Position numbers and translations under genes: made by a program. Under the pieces are notes generated by a model. That model saw only the letters and a list, made by a program, of their open reading frames with translations. It had not been told where the DNA came from and ran no database searches. A stretch of DNA of 64,000 nucleotides from Ceratopteris richardii (Eukaryota; Streptophyta; Polypodiopsida; Polypodiales; Pteridaceae): assembly GCA_020310875.1 (NCBI GenBank), contig CM035439.1, forward strand, positions 136,517,929-136,581,928, given 5' to 3'. Of the stretch, positions 21,023 to 32,689 are shown piece after piece (position 1 is the stretch's first letter; each line of letters opens with the position of its first letter).

Positions 21023-22100
21023 TTCGAGGTAAAAGCTTTGTTCCTTTTGTGCGTGCGAAGGGAGCCCCCCCCCATGGCTTATGACTAAGGTGGCGACCAA
21101 GGCATAGACCTTGGCATACCTTGTCATCTGAGTCACCGAAGTCACCATTGGTGCCATTGGCTGCGCACGAGGGAGGACCTCAACGATCAAGGAATATAGA
21201 GGTTCCCGATACTTCCCGAGAAGTCACCCATCCCAGTACTGTTCCCCCCAAAGCTCGCTTAACCCTAGCAATTTCTTGCCACTAAGCTACACTCTTGTGG
21301 TGTCTGAAGAAGGGGAAAGACTAAGGTTGACATTACCTTGAACAAGTTTTGGTCCCTCCAAGCTTCATTCTTTGCTTTCAAAGCCTATTTTTGAAGCAAT
21401 TTTGGGGTGTCTTTTGCAGCCAGTTTGGAGTACTTTCGCACATAGTTCTCTTCACACAGGTCCATGAACATCAAGAAGGGTGTTGTTTGTACTTCTTTGA
21501 TAATAAATATCAACCTTTGGGGCTGTTCTTTCAGCCACACTCGTAAAACTACAGGTTTCTCGAGAGGTTTTCAGTTTTGGTGGGAGCAACCGCTACAAAT
21601 TCATGCAAGTTTTTGAGCCTAAAACATCAGAGTTGACAAAAACTTGCAGGTGTTATTGGCTAGTTTTTGGGTTGTGCATTTAGCCTTTTATTGTCATTTT
21701 ACTGCATATATTGAGCACATACACACCATGTATGCTTCTATGGATACCACTTATGTATGTCCATGTGGTCATTGATATAGTGGTTACATTTTTGCATAAA
21801 GCCTTTTATGTTTGATAAAGAGGGTCATGGTGAGGTTTTCGTAACTAGGAGACACACATATGTCGGGGTCCCTTTGGTGATGCAGGTGGGAGACGTACCC
21901 AACCTTGCCATAAGAGATGTATGATAGTTGTTCATAGGTGCTCGACAAGCCTAGTTTGGCTTCTATTGGGTAATTGATTATATGCAGTGGAGTCAGTGAT
22001 TCACTATGCAGGAAAACATGTCAGTACTTGGAGTTTTATGATATTTTGACACTGGTCATACACTCATTTGCAAAGGATACTCTGGAAAAATTTTTCCAAG
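21023..22100 (+). mobile_element. Copia B leader, second copy, gag missing
   Basis: This is the reverse complement of about 3,090-4,150. Instead of leading into gag, as on the left, it ends at about 22,100 within an AATTTTTCCAAG sequence and joins the tail of Gypsy G2/G1. No coding content was found. Confidence 0.72.
21211..21264 (-). pseudogene. 5S rRNA-like block, second copy
   Basis: The minus strand carries the same A-box-like GTTAAGCGAGCTTTGG and C-box-like GGGATGGGTGACTTCT as 3,912-3,966, with small differences (CTCGGGAAGT in place of CTTGGGAAGT). It is antisense to the Copia leader. Not a complete 5S gene. Confidence 0.68.
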
Positions 22101-22700
22101 TTCAAAAACACATAAACTCACTAACATAGAAGTTTGATAGAGCACCAAAAACATTGTACTAGACACTATTTCTACTATCTCATGAAATAAAATTCAATAT
22201 AAGCACAATTGTAGAGGTATAAAATAATGAATGACAACATAATAGATGAAGATCAAATAATTACAAAAAAATAGTAATACCATTAAGGAGATAGACATAA
22301 AATTTCGTCATACATCTGTCCTTCTATTTATCTTGGAACTAAAAGACCTCTCCTACAACTCTCTTCCTCCCTTTAAATAGATAAAACAACTTGCCATAGG
22401 CGAATGCAACTACTAAGTCCCAAAACTTTCAAGTAACATCTAACTAGTTATCATAGAATCTGATTGAGCAATATGTGAGTCAATGTTTATCCGATTCACT
22501 AAAATTTATAAATATCCGACTAAGCAGTTTTTAAGATAGCCGACTAAGTAACTTTTCATTTCTAAACACTTCTCACTAGGATCCATCACATGACACAACT
22601 CGATGGAGGATTTTGCAAAAAAATCAGAGTGCGACTCACAATCCCTTGATCACTATGTTGGTCACATGAAAAATATTATTATTGTTGTTAGTCTTTGTAT
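22101..22700 (-). mobile_element. Gypsy G1 LTR-like region, third context
   Basis: About 35 bp of the G2 tail lead into the reverse-oriented G1 LTR-like sequence, as at 38,858-39,415, with more divergence. A TATTTAAAGG-type TATA sits at about 22,370. It adjoins the Copia B leader at 22,100. Confidence 0.55.
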
Positions 22701-23665
22701 TACTTCTCCATCTCTAGACTGTCAGCAATTGTTACATTCATTATAACTTCAAATTATTCAACTGGATCAACAACTGATGGCTCAATCTGTTCCAAACTTT
22801 GTCCTGTTTTTCTTATTGGTAAACTAACTTTTGTAGATTATCCTCCTCCTGTGTACTCTATTCTTTCTTCAATTGCTCAACCTGCTAAATGCAATATTCT
22901 TTTTCTTTCTACACTTGGTGAATTTTTTCTACCGACTTAGCTTCATGCTTTGCTATAAATCTTCTCTTCATTATCTCATAAGAAAACTTATGGAATACAT
23001 TTTTCTTCTTAATTACTCCCCACATATTCTGCATTTTAGAATTTATCTCCTGCTTCAAAATTGAAACATGCCCTACATCCATCAACACCGTATTAAGATC
23101 AAATTCTTCCTGCTTAAACATTTGCTTTTCTAATACCTACAAAGGTTGTAATCTAATTCATCATTTCATTATCAATGTGTGACTCAATATGTACTTCTAC
23201 CAACCTCTTTAATTCAAATTCAACTCTATCTTCCATAATTCCCATTCAATCTTTAAACACTTCTAATGACACCTTTACTCTTTCCATCTCCAATGCTTGT
23301 TGTTCCAACAAATTTGTCGTATCAACCATATGCTTCTCTTTTATTTGCTTTAACTTTTCTTCCAATTGTTTTACGTGCATATGTTTTGTTAGTTAATCTT
23401 TTGAAGTCAAAATATCATTTAACAACCTCTACTCCATAGTAGTACTTGTTGCTTATCTATAAATTTTTGTAATGACTCTAAATATTGATGAGAATTTTTT
23501 ATATCTTTCACAAAAAAATTAGAGTGATGCACTTTTCCTTCAAACTCAAATTCACTCACTAAGTTTTCTGGTTATGGTTCAATATTCATTTTCTTAGATA
23601 ATTTAAAACATTTCCCCAAAATTTTGAGAGTTCAAGATTTTGCAACATCCAAAACTGGTTGTATC
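22701..23665 (-). pseudogene. Gypsy G1 extra region, coiled-coil part
   Basis: The minus strand matches the downstream half of the G1 extra region (39,420-40,080), including the coiled-coil-like stretch around 23,090-23,400. It continues beyond the right-hand copies from about 23,430 to 23,665 with Glu/Lys/Phe-rich readings such as LSEFEFEGKVHHSNFF. Stops are present. No known domain was recognised. It ends where a Copia C-type LTR head begins. Confidence 0.5.
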
Positions 23666-23712
23666 TGTTGATATATTTAGGTAGTGATGTGTGTGAACAC
23701 ACTAGGACCGCC
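23666..23712 (+). mobile_element. Copia C LTR head, truncated
   Basis: TGTTGATATATTTAGGTAG and the following bases match the first about 46 bp of the LTR at 15,569, with one or two differences, then diverge. It may be the start of a 3' LTR interrupted later. Confidence 0.65.
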
Positions 23713-24300
23713 AAGGCAGCATGGAGGTATGAAAGGGATGTGTCACACATTTATTAGAGACATTCCACCAGAACTCCTCAGAACATAAATTGCCTATGTA
23801 GTGATATGCACTGCTGGTTGAAGCACAAAGGAAGGCAAAGCACTCCAGATATAGAGAGAGAGAGAGAGATAGTCTCTCTATACATTTTTTCTATCTTCAT
23901 AAGGCACTTCGATCCCATATCTCATTAGATCAAAAAACCAAATGGATAACTGATGTTGTATGTCACTAGTTCCCAACGTGAAAGGCAAAAGTGTCATCAC
24001 ATGGTTGGTGGGGGGGTTTGAGACCTCCATGCTCCCCCCTTTTGTCCAATCTCTAAAGCATTCTCATGCAATTTCATTTATCCCACATGCAAAGTACATT
24101 GCCCGCTACTCCCTATAAGGCAGGCCTCACTTCACTCCGAATGTGACATTCTCTCAAGCTCTTGGCAAGAGTGCTCACACTCTCCTCATGGAGTCTCCAT
24201 GCTCATGAAGCATTGTATGTAAGTCATTTCCATTTTGATCCATTCATCTTGTTTTCTTATCTTTTGTTCCTTCCTTTGTAGCTAGTTACAGAGAGAGAGA
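23713..24300. other. No gene recognised; two AG microsatellites
   Basis: AT/GC-mixed sequence with short (AG)n runs near 23,857-23,874 and 24,290-24,307 and a G run near 24,008. No protein domain was seen. The 62-residue antisense frame at 24,257 lacks features. Confidence 0.5.
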
Positions 24301-24309
24301 GAGAGATAG

Positions 24310-24663
24310 AGACAAACAGAGAAATAAACCAATCGTGTGAGTTGGAGAGAGAGGGATAGCATCCTACAACATACTGTATAGGTGCTATGGGATAGAATGA
24401 AAAGGGTGAATCTAGAGAAGCATTTTCTAGAGAAGGAGATGCCAAAAAGAGTAAGTGAGGTGCAAGATCAGTGCATACAAAAAGGAAAAACTTAGAAGTG
24501 GACTAGTACACAACATCATGTGAACAAAACTCAAGCTGAGAATGAAGAAGAGAAATCCATTCATATCATCTTCAATAGTGGGAAGGAAAATAGCGATGAA
24601 TCATTGATAGAAAGAGATAACGATGAGGATAGATTCAATGGTGAAGAGATTATGAAGTCATGA
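24310..24663. repeat. Unidentified repeat family R1, copy 1
   Basis: The stretch resembles 34,985-35,240 along most of its length and 32,690-32,900 in part. The plus strand has a short Glu/Asp/Lys-rich reading (EEEKSIHIIFNSGKEN) ending at a stop at 24,661. It may derive from a gag-like or host frame, but no family was recognised. Confidence 0.55.
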
Positions 24664-25440
24664 GTGCCAGACCCAAAGGAATAGAGAAATGTAACTCATG
24701 TGAGGGGGGGCACAATCAAAAGAAGCATATTGCACTATTTCTAAAGTTCTAGAATGCTATGAAGAAAGGCAGAGTTAGAAGAAGCAAACAGTGCACTATT
24801 TGTAAAAATACGCAATGTTTGAGGGAAGTAGAAAGGGTTCAAGAAGACATTGTTTGTTTCCAAGCACATTCTTTGACTATGTTGCATGGTTGTATGGATC
24901 AATAGTACTGCCATAATAAGTCTTCATGCATTTGTCAACCTATTAGGGTTGAGACCTTTGTTCGTAGTGTTGAGCTCTGGGTGATGGAAAGACACTCTTC
25001 TTTCCACCATGATGATTAGGAGTGGCCATTGGACATGAGATCAAGTTTGTGGTATGAGATTGGCTTCGGTGCGAGCCTCCCCCACGTCTTGCCCGACTCG
25101 AGAGTCACTGTGTCTAGTGCATCTTCGCTTGAAAGTGTGTGTGGAGCTCGTTGCTTGTGATGACTCGGATGTGGTATATTGTATGGTTCAATGCTTTGGG
25201 ATGACATGAAGATACTTCAAGTTGTGCACAACCAAATCAAGGAAATTCAAGAAAGAAATAGGCAAGAAAAGAGTCTCAAAGAAAGAAAAGAAAAGAAACA
25301 AGGAAAACCACACCATCTGGAAGCAAAATTAGGAGCAAGATACTACGGCTAGAGAACGTCAATAATAAAAAAGATTCAATAAAAACATGCCTCAGCAGCT
25401 AGAAAACACATGCTCCATTTTGTGCAAGCTAAGGAGTCCT
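24664..25440 (-). repeat. Inverted copy of 14,561-15,230
   Basis: This is the reverse complement of the left repeat, including the purine tract near 25,255-25,300. No genes were recognised. A second, partial direct copy of its end is at 26,070-26,220. Confidence 0.6.
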
Positions 25441-25990
25441 CTAGCCTACATGCCAAAGCTTTGCATCTGACAAAGCCTGAGAATCATGTACTACACATGC
25501 TGAATCATTCATAGATTTTTCATAGCCTATGAGCTTATATAGTCAACAAAATCAAATGTCAGACGCAATAATGATATCGCCATTTGACAGATCATGAACT
25601 ATACATCTGTCATCAACAAATTTCACAACCAAGCTAATGTTGGCTAGAACTGAAACTAATAAGAAATTCTTCTTGATCCTTGGCACAAATAAAGCATCTG
25701 AAAATATAAAAGAACTACCATCAGCAGTAGTCATCGTGATCTTACCAACTCCCATAAGAGGTTAAGAGGAGTTGTTGGTGCATGTGATAGTATCCCCTAT
25801 AGGGACATGTTCGAGTGAAGTAAAGAAACTACACTGCGAGGTAATATGTCTGGTTGCCCCACTATCAAAGTACCACAAATGTGAGTCTACTACAAAAAAA
25901 CACTATTCATGAGAAGAAGGATCATAACTACAAACAGTGGTAAATGCCCACTCTTCATTTTCCACAAGATTAACAGACTCTATTTTGGGT
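25441..25990 (-). pseudogene. Copia C protease to integrase finger, inverted fragment
   Basis: The minus strand matches 16,610-17,160. The 67-residue frame at 25,552-25,755 reads TTADGSSFIFSDALFVPRIK and NISLVVKFVDDRC, the protease end and linker before the integrase zinc finger. A start of LWHA lies near 25,460 and the NEEW gag-protease linker near 25,950. The frame is cleaner here than on the plus-strand copy. Both ends are abrupt. Confidence 0.78.
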
Positions 25991-26039
25991 CATTGCACAA
26001 GAAAGAAGGAAAGAAAATGAAACTAGCGTGATGTGTGTG

Positions 26040-26220
26040 GCTTTCCTTCAACGAGGGCAGAGAAATATATCACACCATTTGGAAGCAAAATTAGGAGCAA
26101 GATAATGCGGCTAGAGAATGTCAATAATAAAAAAGAGTCAATAAAAGCGTGCCTAAGCGGCTAGAAAACACATGCTCCATTTTGTGCAAGCTAAGGAGTC
26201 CTCCAACCTAAGCAATTTCA
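26040..26220. repeat. Direct partial copy of 25,285-25,450
   Basis: The sequence from CACCATTTGGAAGC to AAGGAGTCCTCC repeats the stretch at about 25,310-25,442 with about a dozen changes. It flanks the Copia C fragment, so the fragment sits between two direct repeats. Confidence 0.7.
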
Positions 26221-26580
26221 CTGACCTTGCACTCAGAATTTGGATTTGCGTTCTTCTACAAATTTGTAGAAGCTATTCCAAGCTACGCATAGCAAGTTGA
26301 CTTGTCTCATTCTGATTTTTAAAACTCAACTTATCATTCAAAAACTGACTTGTTGTTCAAGTGAATGTAGATTCATCTTCTACATCTGTTTGCATTTTTT
26401 GAATTTTCTGCAGTCTAAAACTCCAAAACAAGTTTTGTGTAGCTCTCTATGTTAACTATGTATAGAACTTTAAAACACATCAATCCAAGTTTCGTAACTC
26501 GAGTTATGGTCGAAATACTGAACTACTATTGGGAGATGCCGACCTGCACTTTCACCTCTTATGACCTAAGCTTCCATTGA
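26221..26580. other. No gene recognised; 20-bp perfect palindrome
   Basis: No domain was found. CTTCTACAAATTTGTAGAAG at 26,253-26,272 is a perfect palindrome. Confidence 0.5.
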
Positions 26581-26584
26581 AGCT

Positions 26585-27475
26585 TCTTTTTTTTCTGAAG
26601 AAACAGGAAATATGTATTAAAAATGAAATCTAAATTAGTACAAAGGGAAGTCCATCCCCACCAAACTAATCATGGGGCAATAAGGAGATTAATGCCAGAT
26701 CTGACGTATCTTCTGGTTCCTTGCAGGTCCTCGCCGAGCATAAGAACATGCTACTGAAGAGATTGGTTGGTTGTCACCAGAGAAAAGGGGCTATCTTGTC
26801 TGAGATCACCCAGGACATGCTAAGAAGATTAAAAAAGTAGAGACGGACTATCACTATTTTGCACAAACTTAACTTTAGATGGAAGCTTGGCTGGAGTGCT
26901 GCTTAGTGGCAATACAGATTCTTAAGCCTTTGGATCCTCCCTTTCAACATAAAGCACTCTACACTGATGTGGGTCATCTTGCACAATGGGATCTGGTGTG
27001 GTTCCAAAGCCAAGAAATATGGATTAAAAAAAAGTATGTAAATTTTGTGGCAATGAGGAGGAGGACATCTCCCACCTGTTCTTCAACTACAGTCATGCTC
27101 AAAAGTTTTGGTGCCTCCTCTCTCCCATCTGTCACAAGTTGTAGGTCACTCTATTCTATAAAGAAACCCTGGTTGGGTCCAGCAGTAGGATGGACTTTGT
27201 GTTGTGGAACATATGGAGGGGTCATATCCTCTGGCACATCTGGTTATCAAGAAACCAAAAGGTTTTCAACAATAGAGTCTGCTGCCTGCAACATATCTAT
27301 TTCAAAAGTCTCATACACATTGGGCAAAAATGTTTCAGTATGATCGCTGATGCTCCTCATGAGGACTTTAAGTTATCTGTCCACTTGGCCACTATAGCTC
27401 CTTGTAAATGGAGAGACTCCTTGCTTCATATGTACTGTAAAAATAGGTTGGCAATGATTCTGCTCTGTACATAAG
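26585..27475 (+). pseudogene. LINE (non-LTR retrotransposon) C-terminal remnant
   Basis: The plus strand carries the end of a plant LINE ORF2. In broken frames it reads LHNGIWCGSKAKKYG, then CKFCGNEEEDISHLFF (about 27,035-27,082), the zf-RVT CxxC...H zinc motif, then AQKFW. Further on comes VLWNIWRGHILWHIWLSRNQ (about 27,200-27,260), the conserved W..W..RN block. A stop follows at about 27,144 and frameshifts occur. RT and endonuclease are absent. Its 3' part is duplicated at 29,476 and 48,6xx. Confidence 0.8.
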
Positions 27476-29475
27476 CCCTACTGGCTATTGCCTGCTTGGG
27501 TTGCTCCATTGAAGCTTCTTGCACACAAGCCTTCAACATGCTCTAATACCAATGAAGGGCTTTGGTGTGTAGAACAAGAGGAGGAAGGAGGAGATGGAGG
27601 GAGAGGGAAGAGAGGAGAGATGCACAAATGCGTGGGAGCCTGAAAACCCACATTATGATCTTTCTTGAGGCAATGCTCTATATATGATGTATATTTATGA
27701 ATATGGGGGTAAGGTCACATGATCCTTACATCCCCAACATTGACGATCATTTCAAGAAATTCATTGCACTATGTAAGCCTAGAGGATTGGAAGGGTGAAC
27801 CAATGTCTTCATGGCTATGTTCCAAGAAACATTAGATGGGCTAGTTAACAAATGGTTCAGCCAGTTTGAGGACAAACATTTCAAAACTTGGCACGAGATG
27901 AAGACCGAATTTTTTTCTCCACGTAGACCAAGAAAGTCTACCAAGAAATTATTAGATGAGCTCAAGAATTTGAATCTAAGGAGAGATGAGTAATTTTTGA
28001 AACTAATGACCAAAACAAAGGTGCTAGTTGCAAAGCTAGCGGCTCTAAGGGATTTCTTTATCAAGACGTGGCTAGAAAAGAAACTTTTGATGAGCACCAA
28101 GCACAAGCTCCACAACTTGCTGGTGTCGAGTGCTTTGATAGGAGAGGTTGTAGCTATGGCGATAAGGATAGAGCAGGCCTGAGTTCCTTGTAACGAGTCT
28201 TCATCTCATCTAGAGCAGTGGGGTGACATCCATGAACATCAATGGTTTGCAACTGCAAAATAGGATACAATAGAAAAGTTAAGAAAGGATATCAAGAAGA
28301 TGAGGTAGCCGGAGACAAGGGAAAGTCTCTCATGTATTATTTTCTACCCAGAAGGACACCCACAAACAGAATGTCTAAAAAGGTAGTCTATTAGTTTTGC
28401 AAAAAATGGAGGCATGAAGCCCGCAACTCTTATTACTTGAAAGGGATGGTGGAACCCCCAACCACCTGCATTATGGGGACAACAGACCAGACAAGCACCA
28501 CTAATGGTTTTGATAATGAAGCCTATAGTGGCTCTAGAACCCATTCTGAGTAATATTCCCATAGTCCCCATTTTTTATTCTTCTCCTGCTAATATAAGTA
28601 TGCAGAACAATATGAATTATCAGGCCTCAACATTCAAGAACATGCCTCAACAGCCCATCATATGTTTTAGATGTGGAGAATATGGCAAAGTACAAGCTTG
28701 CTACCTCTTATCAAAAATGCACCTCCATGTTCCAACTGTTCAGAGTTAAGGGATCACTACACTAGAGACTGAGTGAAGCAGGCAAACAAAAGCCAAAATT
28801 TCGTGAATAATGCTTTTCAAATTTCACTAGAGTCACTTCCAACCAGGGATATACTATAACAATCATTGAGTACTCACGTGGTGCAACTATGAGAAATCTC
28901 CCCACTCCAAATATGGACCATAGTCTAGAAGGTAGAAGAACGGGTTGAGATGGTGGGGAATGACGATACCAGACTGCAAGGAGGAAGTGATATGAGCATA
29001 GTATCTAGCCTTGAGAAAATGGTCCCTACCCGATGGTAGAGGAAGGATGAGGCAAAAGAACTTGAGAAGAATGAAGAGCCTAGCAAGGTGGAGGATACGG
29101 CAATCAAAGAAAAAACAACCCCAACTGAGGTAGAAGAATTAACAAGAAGGATGGAAAGGAGATTGCAAAGACTAGACACTCCATCTCAAGCCAGGCCGAA
29201 GATTCATGGAGGGACCAAGAGAAGTATCAAAGGAAGGAAAGAACAATAGAAGATGCATACTAGATGGCCCAACAAGAGATCAGAGGTAAGGCACCTGAGC
29301 TCATCATAAGTGCTCTAAGAACCCTTATAATAGTAAAACATATCCTAAGGAACACATACTCACAAGTAAGCCTATACAATCTGCTACATATGGATGCACA
29401 ATTTAAGAACAAAATGAAAATCATTGTCACTTTGTCAGGAGCACTATTTTCCATGGAGGGTAGCCTACATAATTG
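27476..29475 (+). pseudogene. Gypsy G3 gag, unit 1
   Basis: Gag capsid frame at 27,811-27,993 reads MFQETLDGLVNKWFSQFED and HFKTWHEMKTEFFSP, the retrotransposon gag signature (tL.g.a..Wf ... F...F). A stop (TAA after RRDE) interrupts it and the frame resumes at 27,997-28,182. A knuckle-like CFRCGEYGK occurs at about 28,668 without its His-Cys end. Charged linker frames follow (28,900-29,260), then a pre-protease stretch from 29,264 (MAQQEIRGKAPELII). The protease itself was lost from unit 1 at the tandem junction. Confidence 0.8.
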
Positions 29476-29830
29476 CTCTCTCCCATCTGTCACAAGTTGC
29501 AGGTCACTCTATTCTATAAAGAAACCCTGGTTGGGTCTAGCAGTAGGATGGACTTTGTGTTGTGGAACATATGGAGGGGTCATATCCTCTGGCACATCTG
29601 GTTATCAAGAAACCAAAAGGTTTTCAACAATAGAGACTGCTGCCTGCAACATATCTATTTCAAAAGTCTCATACACATTGGGCAAAAATGTTTCAGTATG
29701 ATTGCTGATGCTCCTCATGAGGACTTTAAGTTATCTGTCCACTTGGCCACTATAGCTCCTTGTAAATGGAGAGACTCCTTGCTTCAGATGTAGTGTAAAA
29801 ATAGGTTGGCAATGATTCTGCTCTGTACAT
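29476..29830 (+). pseudogene. LINE tail, duplicated piece
   Basis: This repeats 27,118-27,472 and carries the VLWNIWRGHILWHIWLSRNQ block in an open 106-residue frame (29,473-29,793). The zinc motif is missing because the unit begins after it. Confidence 0.82.
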
Positions 29831-31452
29831 AAGCCCTGCTGGCTATTGCCTGCTTGGGTTGCTCCATTGAAGCTTCTTGCACACAAGCCTTCAACATGCT
29901 CTAATACCAATGAAGGGCTTTGGTGTGTAGAACAAGAGGAGGAAGGAGGAGATGGAGGGAGAGGGAAGAGAGGAGAGACGCACAGATGCGTGGGAGCCTG
30001 AAAACCCACATTATGATCTTTCTTGAGGCAATGCTCTATATATGATGTATATTTATGAATATGGGGGTAAGGTCACATGATCCTTACATCCCCAACATTG
30101 ACGATCATTTCAAGAAATTCATTGCACTATGTAAGCCTAGAGGATTGGAAGGGTGAACCAATGCCTTCATGGCTATGTTCCAAGAAACATTAGATGGGCT
30201 AGTTAACAAATGGTTCAGCCAGTTTGAGGACAAACATTTCAAAACTTGGCACGAGATGAAAACCGAATTTCTTTCTCCACGTAGACCAAGAAAGTCTACC
30301 AAGAAATTATTAGATGAGCTCAAGAATTTGAATCTAAGGAGAGATGAGTAATTTTTGAAACTAATGACCAAAACAAAGGTGCTAGTTGCATGAAGCCCGC
30401 AACTCTTATTACTTGAAAGGGATGGTGGAACCCCCAAGCACCTGCATTATGGGGACAACAGACCAGACAAGCACCACTAATGGTTTTGATAATGAAGCCT
30501 ATAGTGGCTCTAGAACCCATTTCGAGTAATATTCCCATAGTCCCCATTTTTTATTCTTCTCCTGCTAATATAAGTATGCAGAACAATATGAATTATCAGG
30601 CCTCAACATTCAAGAACAGGCCTCAACAGCCCATCATATGTTTTAGATGTGGAGAATATGGCAAAGTACAAGCTTGCTACCTCTTATAAAAAATTGCACC
30701 TCCATGTTCCAACTGTTCAAAGTTAAGGGATCACTACACTAGAGAATGAGTGAAGCAGGCAAACAGAAGCCAAAATTTGGTGAATAATGCTTTTCAAATT
30801 TCACTAAAGTCACTTCCAACCAGGGATATACTATAACAATCATTGAGTACTCACGTGGTGCAACTATGAGAAATCTCCCCACTCCAAATATGGACCATAG
30901 TCTAGAAGGTAGAAGAACGCGTTGAGATGGTGGGGAATGACGATACTAGACTGCAAGGAGGAAGTGATATGAGCATAGTATCTAGCCTTGAGAAAATGGT
31001 CCCTACCCGATGGTAGAGGAAGGATGAGGCAAAAGAACTTGAGAAGAATGAAGAGCCTAGCAAGGTGGAGGATACGGCAATCAAAGAAAAAACAACCCCA
31101 ACTGAGGTAGAAGAATTAACAAGAAGGATGGAAAGGAGATTGCAAAGACTAGACACTCCATCTCAAGCCAGGCCGAAGATTCATGGAGGGACCAAGAGAA
31201 GTATCAAAGGAAGGAAAGAACAATAGAAGATGTATACTAGATGGCCCAACAAGAGATCAGAGGTAAGGCACCTGAGCTCATCATAAGTGCTCTAAGAACC
31301 CTTATAATAGTAAAACATATCCTAAGGAACACATACTCACAAGTAAGCCTATACAATCTGCTACATGTAGATGCACAATTTAAGAACAAAATGACAAGCA
31401 TTGTCACTTTGTCAGGAGCACTATTTTCCATGGAGGGTAGCCTACATAATTG
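29831..31452 (+). pseudogene. Gypsy G3 gag, unit 2
   Basis: Same gag capsid frame as unit 1 (30,169-30,351), with the same stop after RRDE. About 381 bp downstream of it are deleted, so the second half of the capsid is gone. The knuckle-like CFRCGEYGK is near 30,642. The pre-protease frame starts at 31,241 and, unlike unit 1, runs on into the protease. Confidence 0.8.
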
Positions 31453-31803
31453 CTTCATAGCACAGGCCCCATTGACTAACTATCATAGTCCATGTGTAGT
31501 AGTTAAAATAGTTGGTCAAGAAATTACAAGAGTAATCATGGATGGTGGGTCTGGAGTCAACCTGATGTTGAAATCAATGATGAAGAGGTTAGGACTCCAA
31601 CCATCTAGGGGCACAATTCATTGTCATGATGGTAGACCAAAGCAAGGTAAAGGCAATTGGAGTAGTTGAAAGGGTAGAACTGATGATGTCGAGGTCTACA
31701 TTTATCCTGGATTTTGTTATACTATGAATCATGCTTATGATTGGAGGTTTCCCCTTACTATTAGGATGGCCATGGCTGAGACATGCAATGATCATCCACA
31801 ATA
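31453..31803 (+). pseudogene. Gypsy G3 aspartic protease
   Basis: Continuing the frame from 31,241 to 31,669 gives VVVKIVGQEITRVIMDGGSG and VNLMLKSMMKRLGL. The DGGSG is the active-site triplet region of Ty3/Gypsy protease (family retropepsin). In a second frame GGFPLLLGWPWLRHAMIIHN follows, the conserved LLGRPWL block at the protease C-terminus. A frameshift lies between. Downstream RT is absent: the sequence continues into unrecognised linker. Confidence 0.8.
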
Positions 31804-32295
31804 GGGGGTGGAATTACATGTGGGTACATGATGAAGATAATTTGAAGCAATTGCAAATGGAAGCTAGCCCGGATTATGCATAAAAAGGTGTCAACGCCTC
31901 AACACTAGGGTTAGGATGACTATGTGCCAACCCCCCAGGATGGAGTAGGTGATCAGAAAAAACTGATCTAGAAGGGAGAACACATGCAAAAAATCCATCC
32001 TTGTTACATTATGGTAAGTTCATCCAAGGGGAAATCAATAGTTGGCGTTCAATTAAGTGGAACATAACCTTATTGCATGGTCAACTGTGGGGAAGGAGCC
32101 TACTACAAGCAGAGCATAACATTGAGACAGGGAAGGAAGACAAGTCAGAGCTTCTATGGATGGAAAGGAACCCTTTGGAATAATAGCAAGACTAGGATAG
32201 GGAGAACGAATGATTAACCGGGGACAAGAAAGTCAAGCTCAGGCAACTCACAAAGCAAAGGCCAACCTTATATGATAAGGGTCCTCAATCAGAAG
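31804..32295 (+). pseudogene. G3 linker after protease, no domain recognised
   Basis: Plus-strand readings are basic and broken by stops. By position this is the Gypsy protease-RT linker. No RT motif follows before a Copia piece at 32,300. Confidence 0.45.
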
Positions 32296-32299
32296 CACC

Positions 32300-32555
32300 T
32301 CATGATATAGAGCATAAAGTAGCATGCATGAAGTTGAATCTAGACAACAATGGGATATGGAAAGAACTTACTGTTCTACAAACACTTTTAAGCGAGGTAA
32401 TATGTTTGGTTGCCCCACTATCAAAGTACCAAAAGTCTAAGTCTATTGCAGACAAACACTGTTCATGAGAAGATGGGTCATAAGTGCAAACAGTGGTAAA
32501 TGCCCATTCTTCATTCTGCACAAGATTAACAGACTCTATTTTGGGTCATTGCAGA
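32300..32555 (-). pseudogene. Copia C protease fragment
   Basis: The 73-residue minus-strand frame reads MQNEEWAFTTVCTYDPSS and then FWYFDSGATKHITS, the Copia protease with an intact DSGA active site. It matches the damaged 16,650-16,780 and 25,900-25,990 copies. It is cut off after about 50 bp of further sequence, where the match ends at a G3 junction near 32,390. Confidence 0.82.
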
Positions 32556-32689
32556 CCGCAATTTCTCATATTAAAAGCAAAGGCTTTCTGCAAAAGTTAC
32601 CAACTTTTAGTTTCACACATGCTTTTTGAAGCCGCTTTCATGTAACGATTATTTCGAAATAATAAAAAAATCATATAAATACATGCACT

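Larger units (their letters stand above)
27118..31452 (+). repeat. 2.36-kb tandem duplication: LINE tail plus Gypsy G3 gag
   Basis: Unit 1 is 27,118-29,475 (2,358 bp) and unit 2 is 29,476-31,452. Unit 2 is shorter by about 381 bp, lost near 30,388 at a shared GCA. The units are otherwise nearly identical. The junction at 29,475/29,476 joins Gypsy gag to the middle of the LINE relic with about 3 bp of shared sequence. The array recurs in the second 19-kb copy at about 46,589-50,600. Confidence 0.9.

Noticed and set aside
23713..24310. CRISPR-like or regularly spaced repeats
   Set aside because: Only short AG microsatellites and irregular repeats occur; no regular repeat-spacer pattern is present anywhere in the window.
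27747..28115. 122-residue minus-strand frame over G3 gag (also 30,105, 46,886, 49,248)
   Set aside because: Shadow of the plus-strand gag frame, which carries the recognisable capsid motif.
29731..30009. 92-residue Pro/Ser-rich minus-strand frame (also 48,874-49,152)
   Set aside because: Complement of the purine-rich GGAGGAAGGAGG stretch within the LINE-gag fusion; low complexity with no family features.
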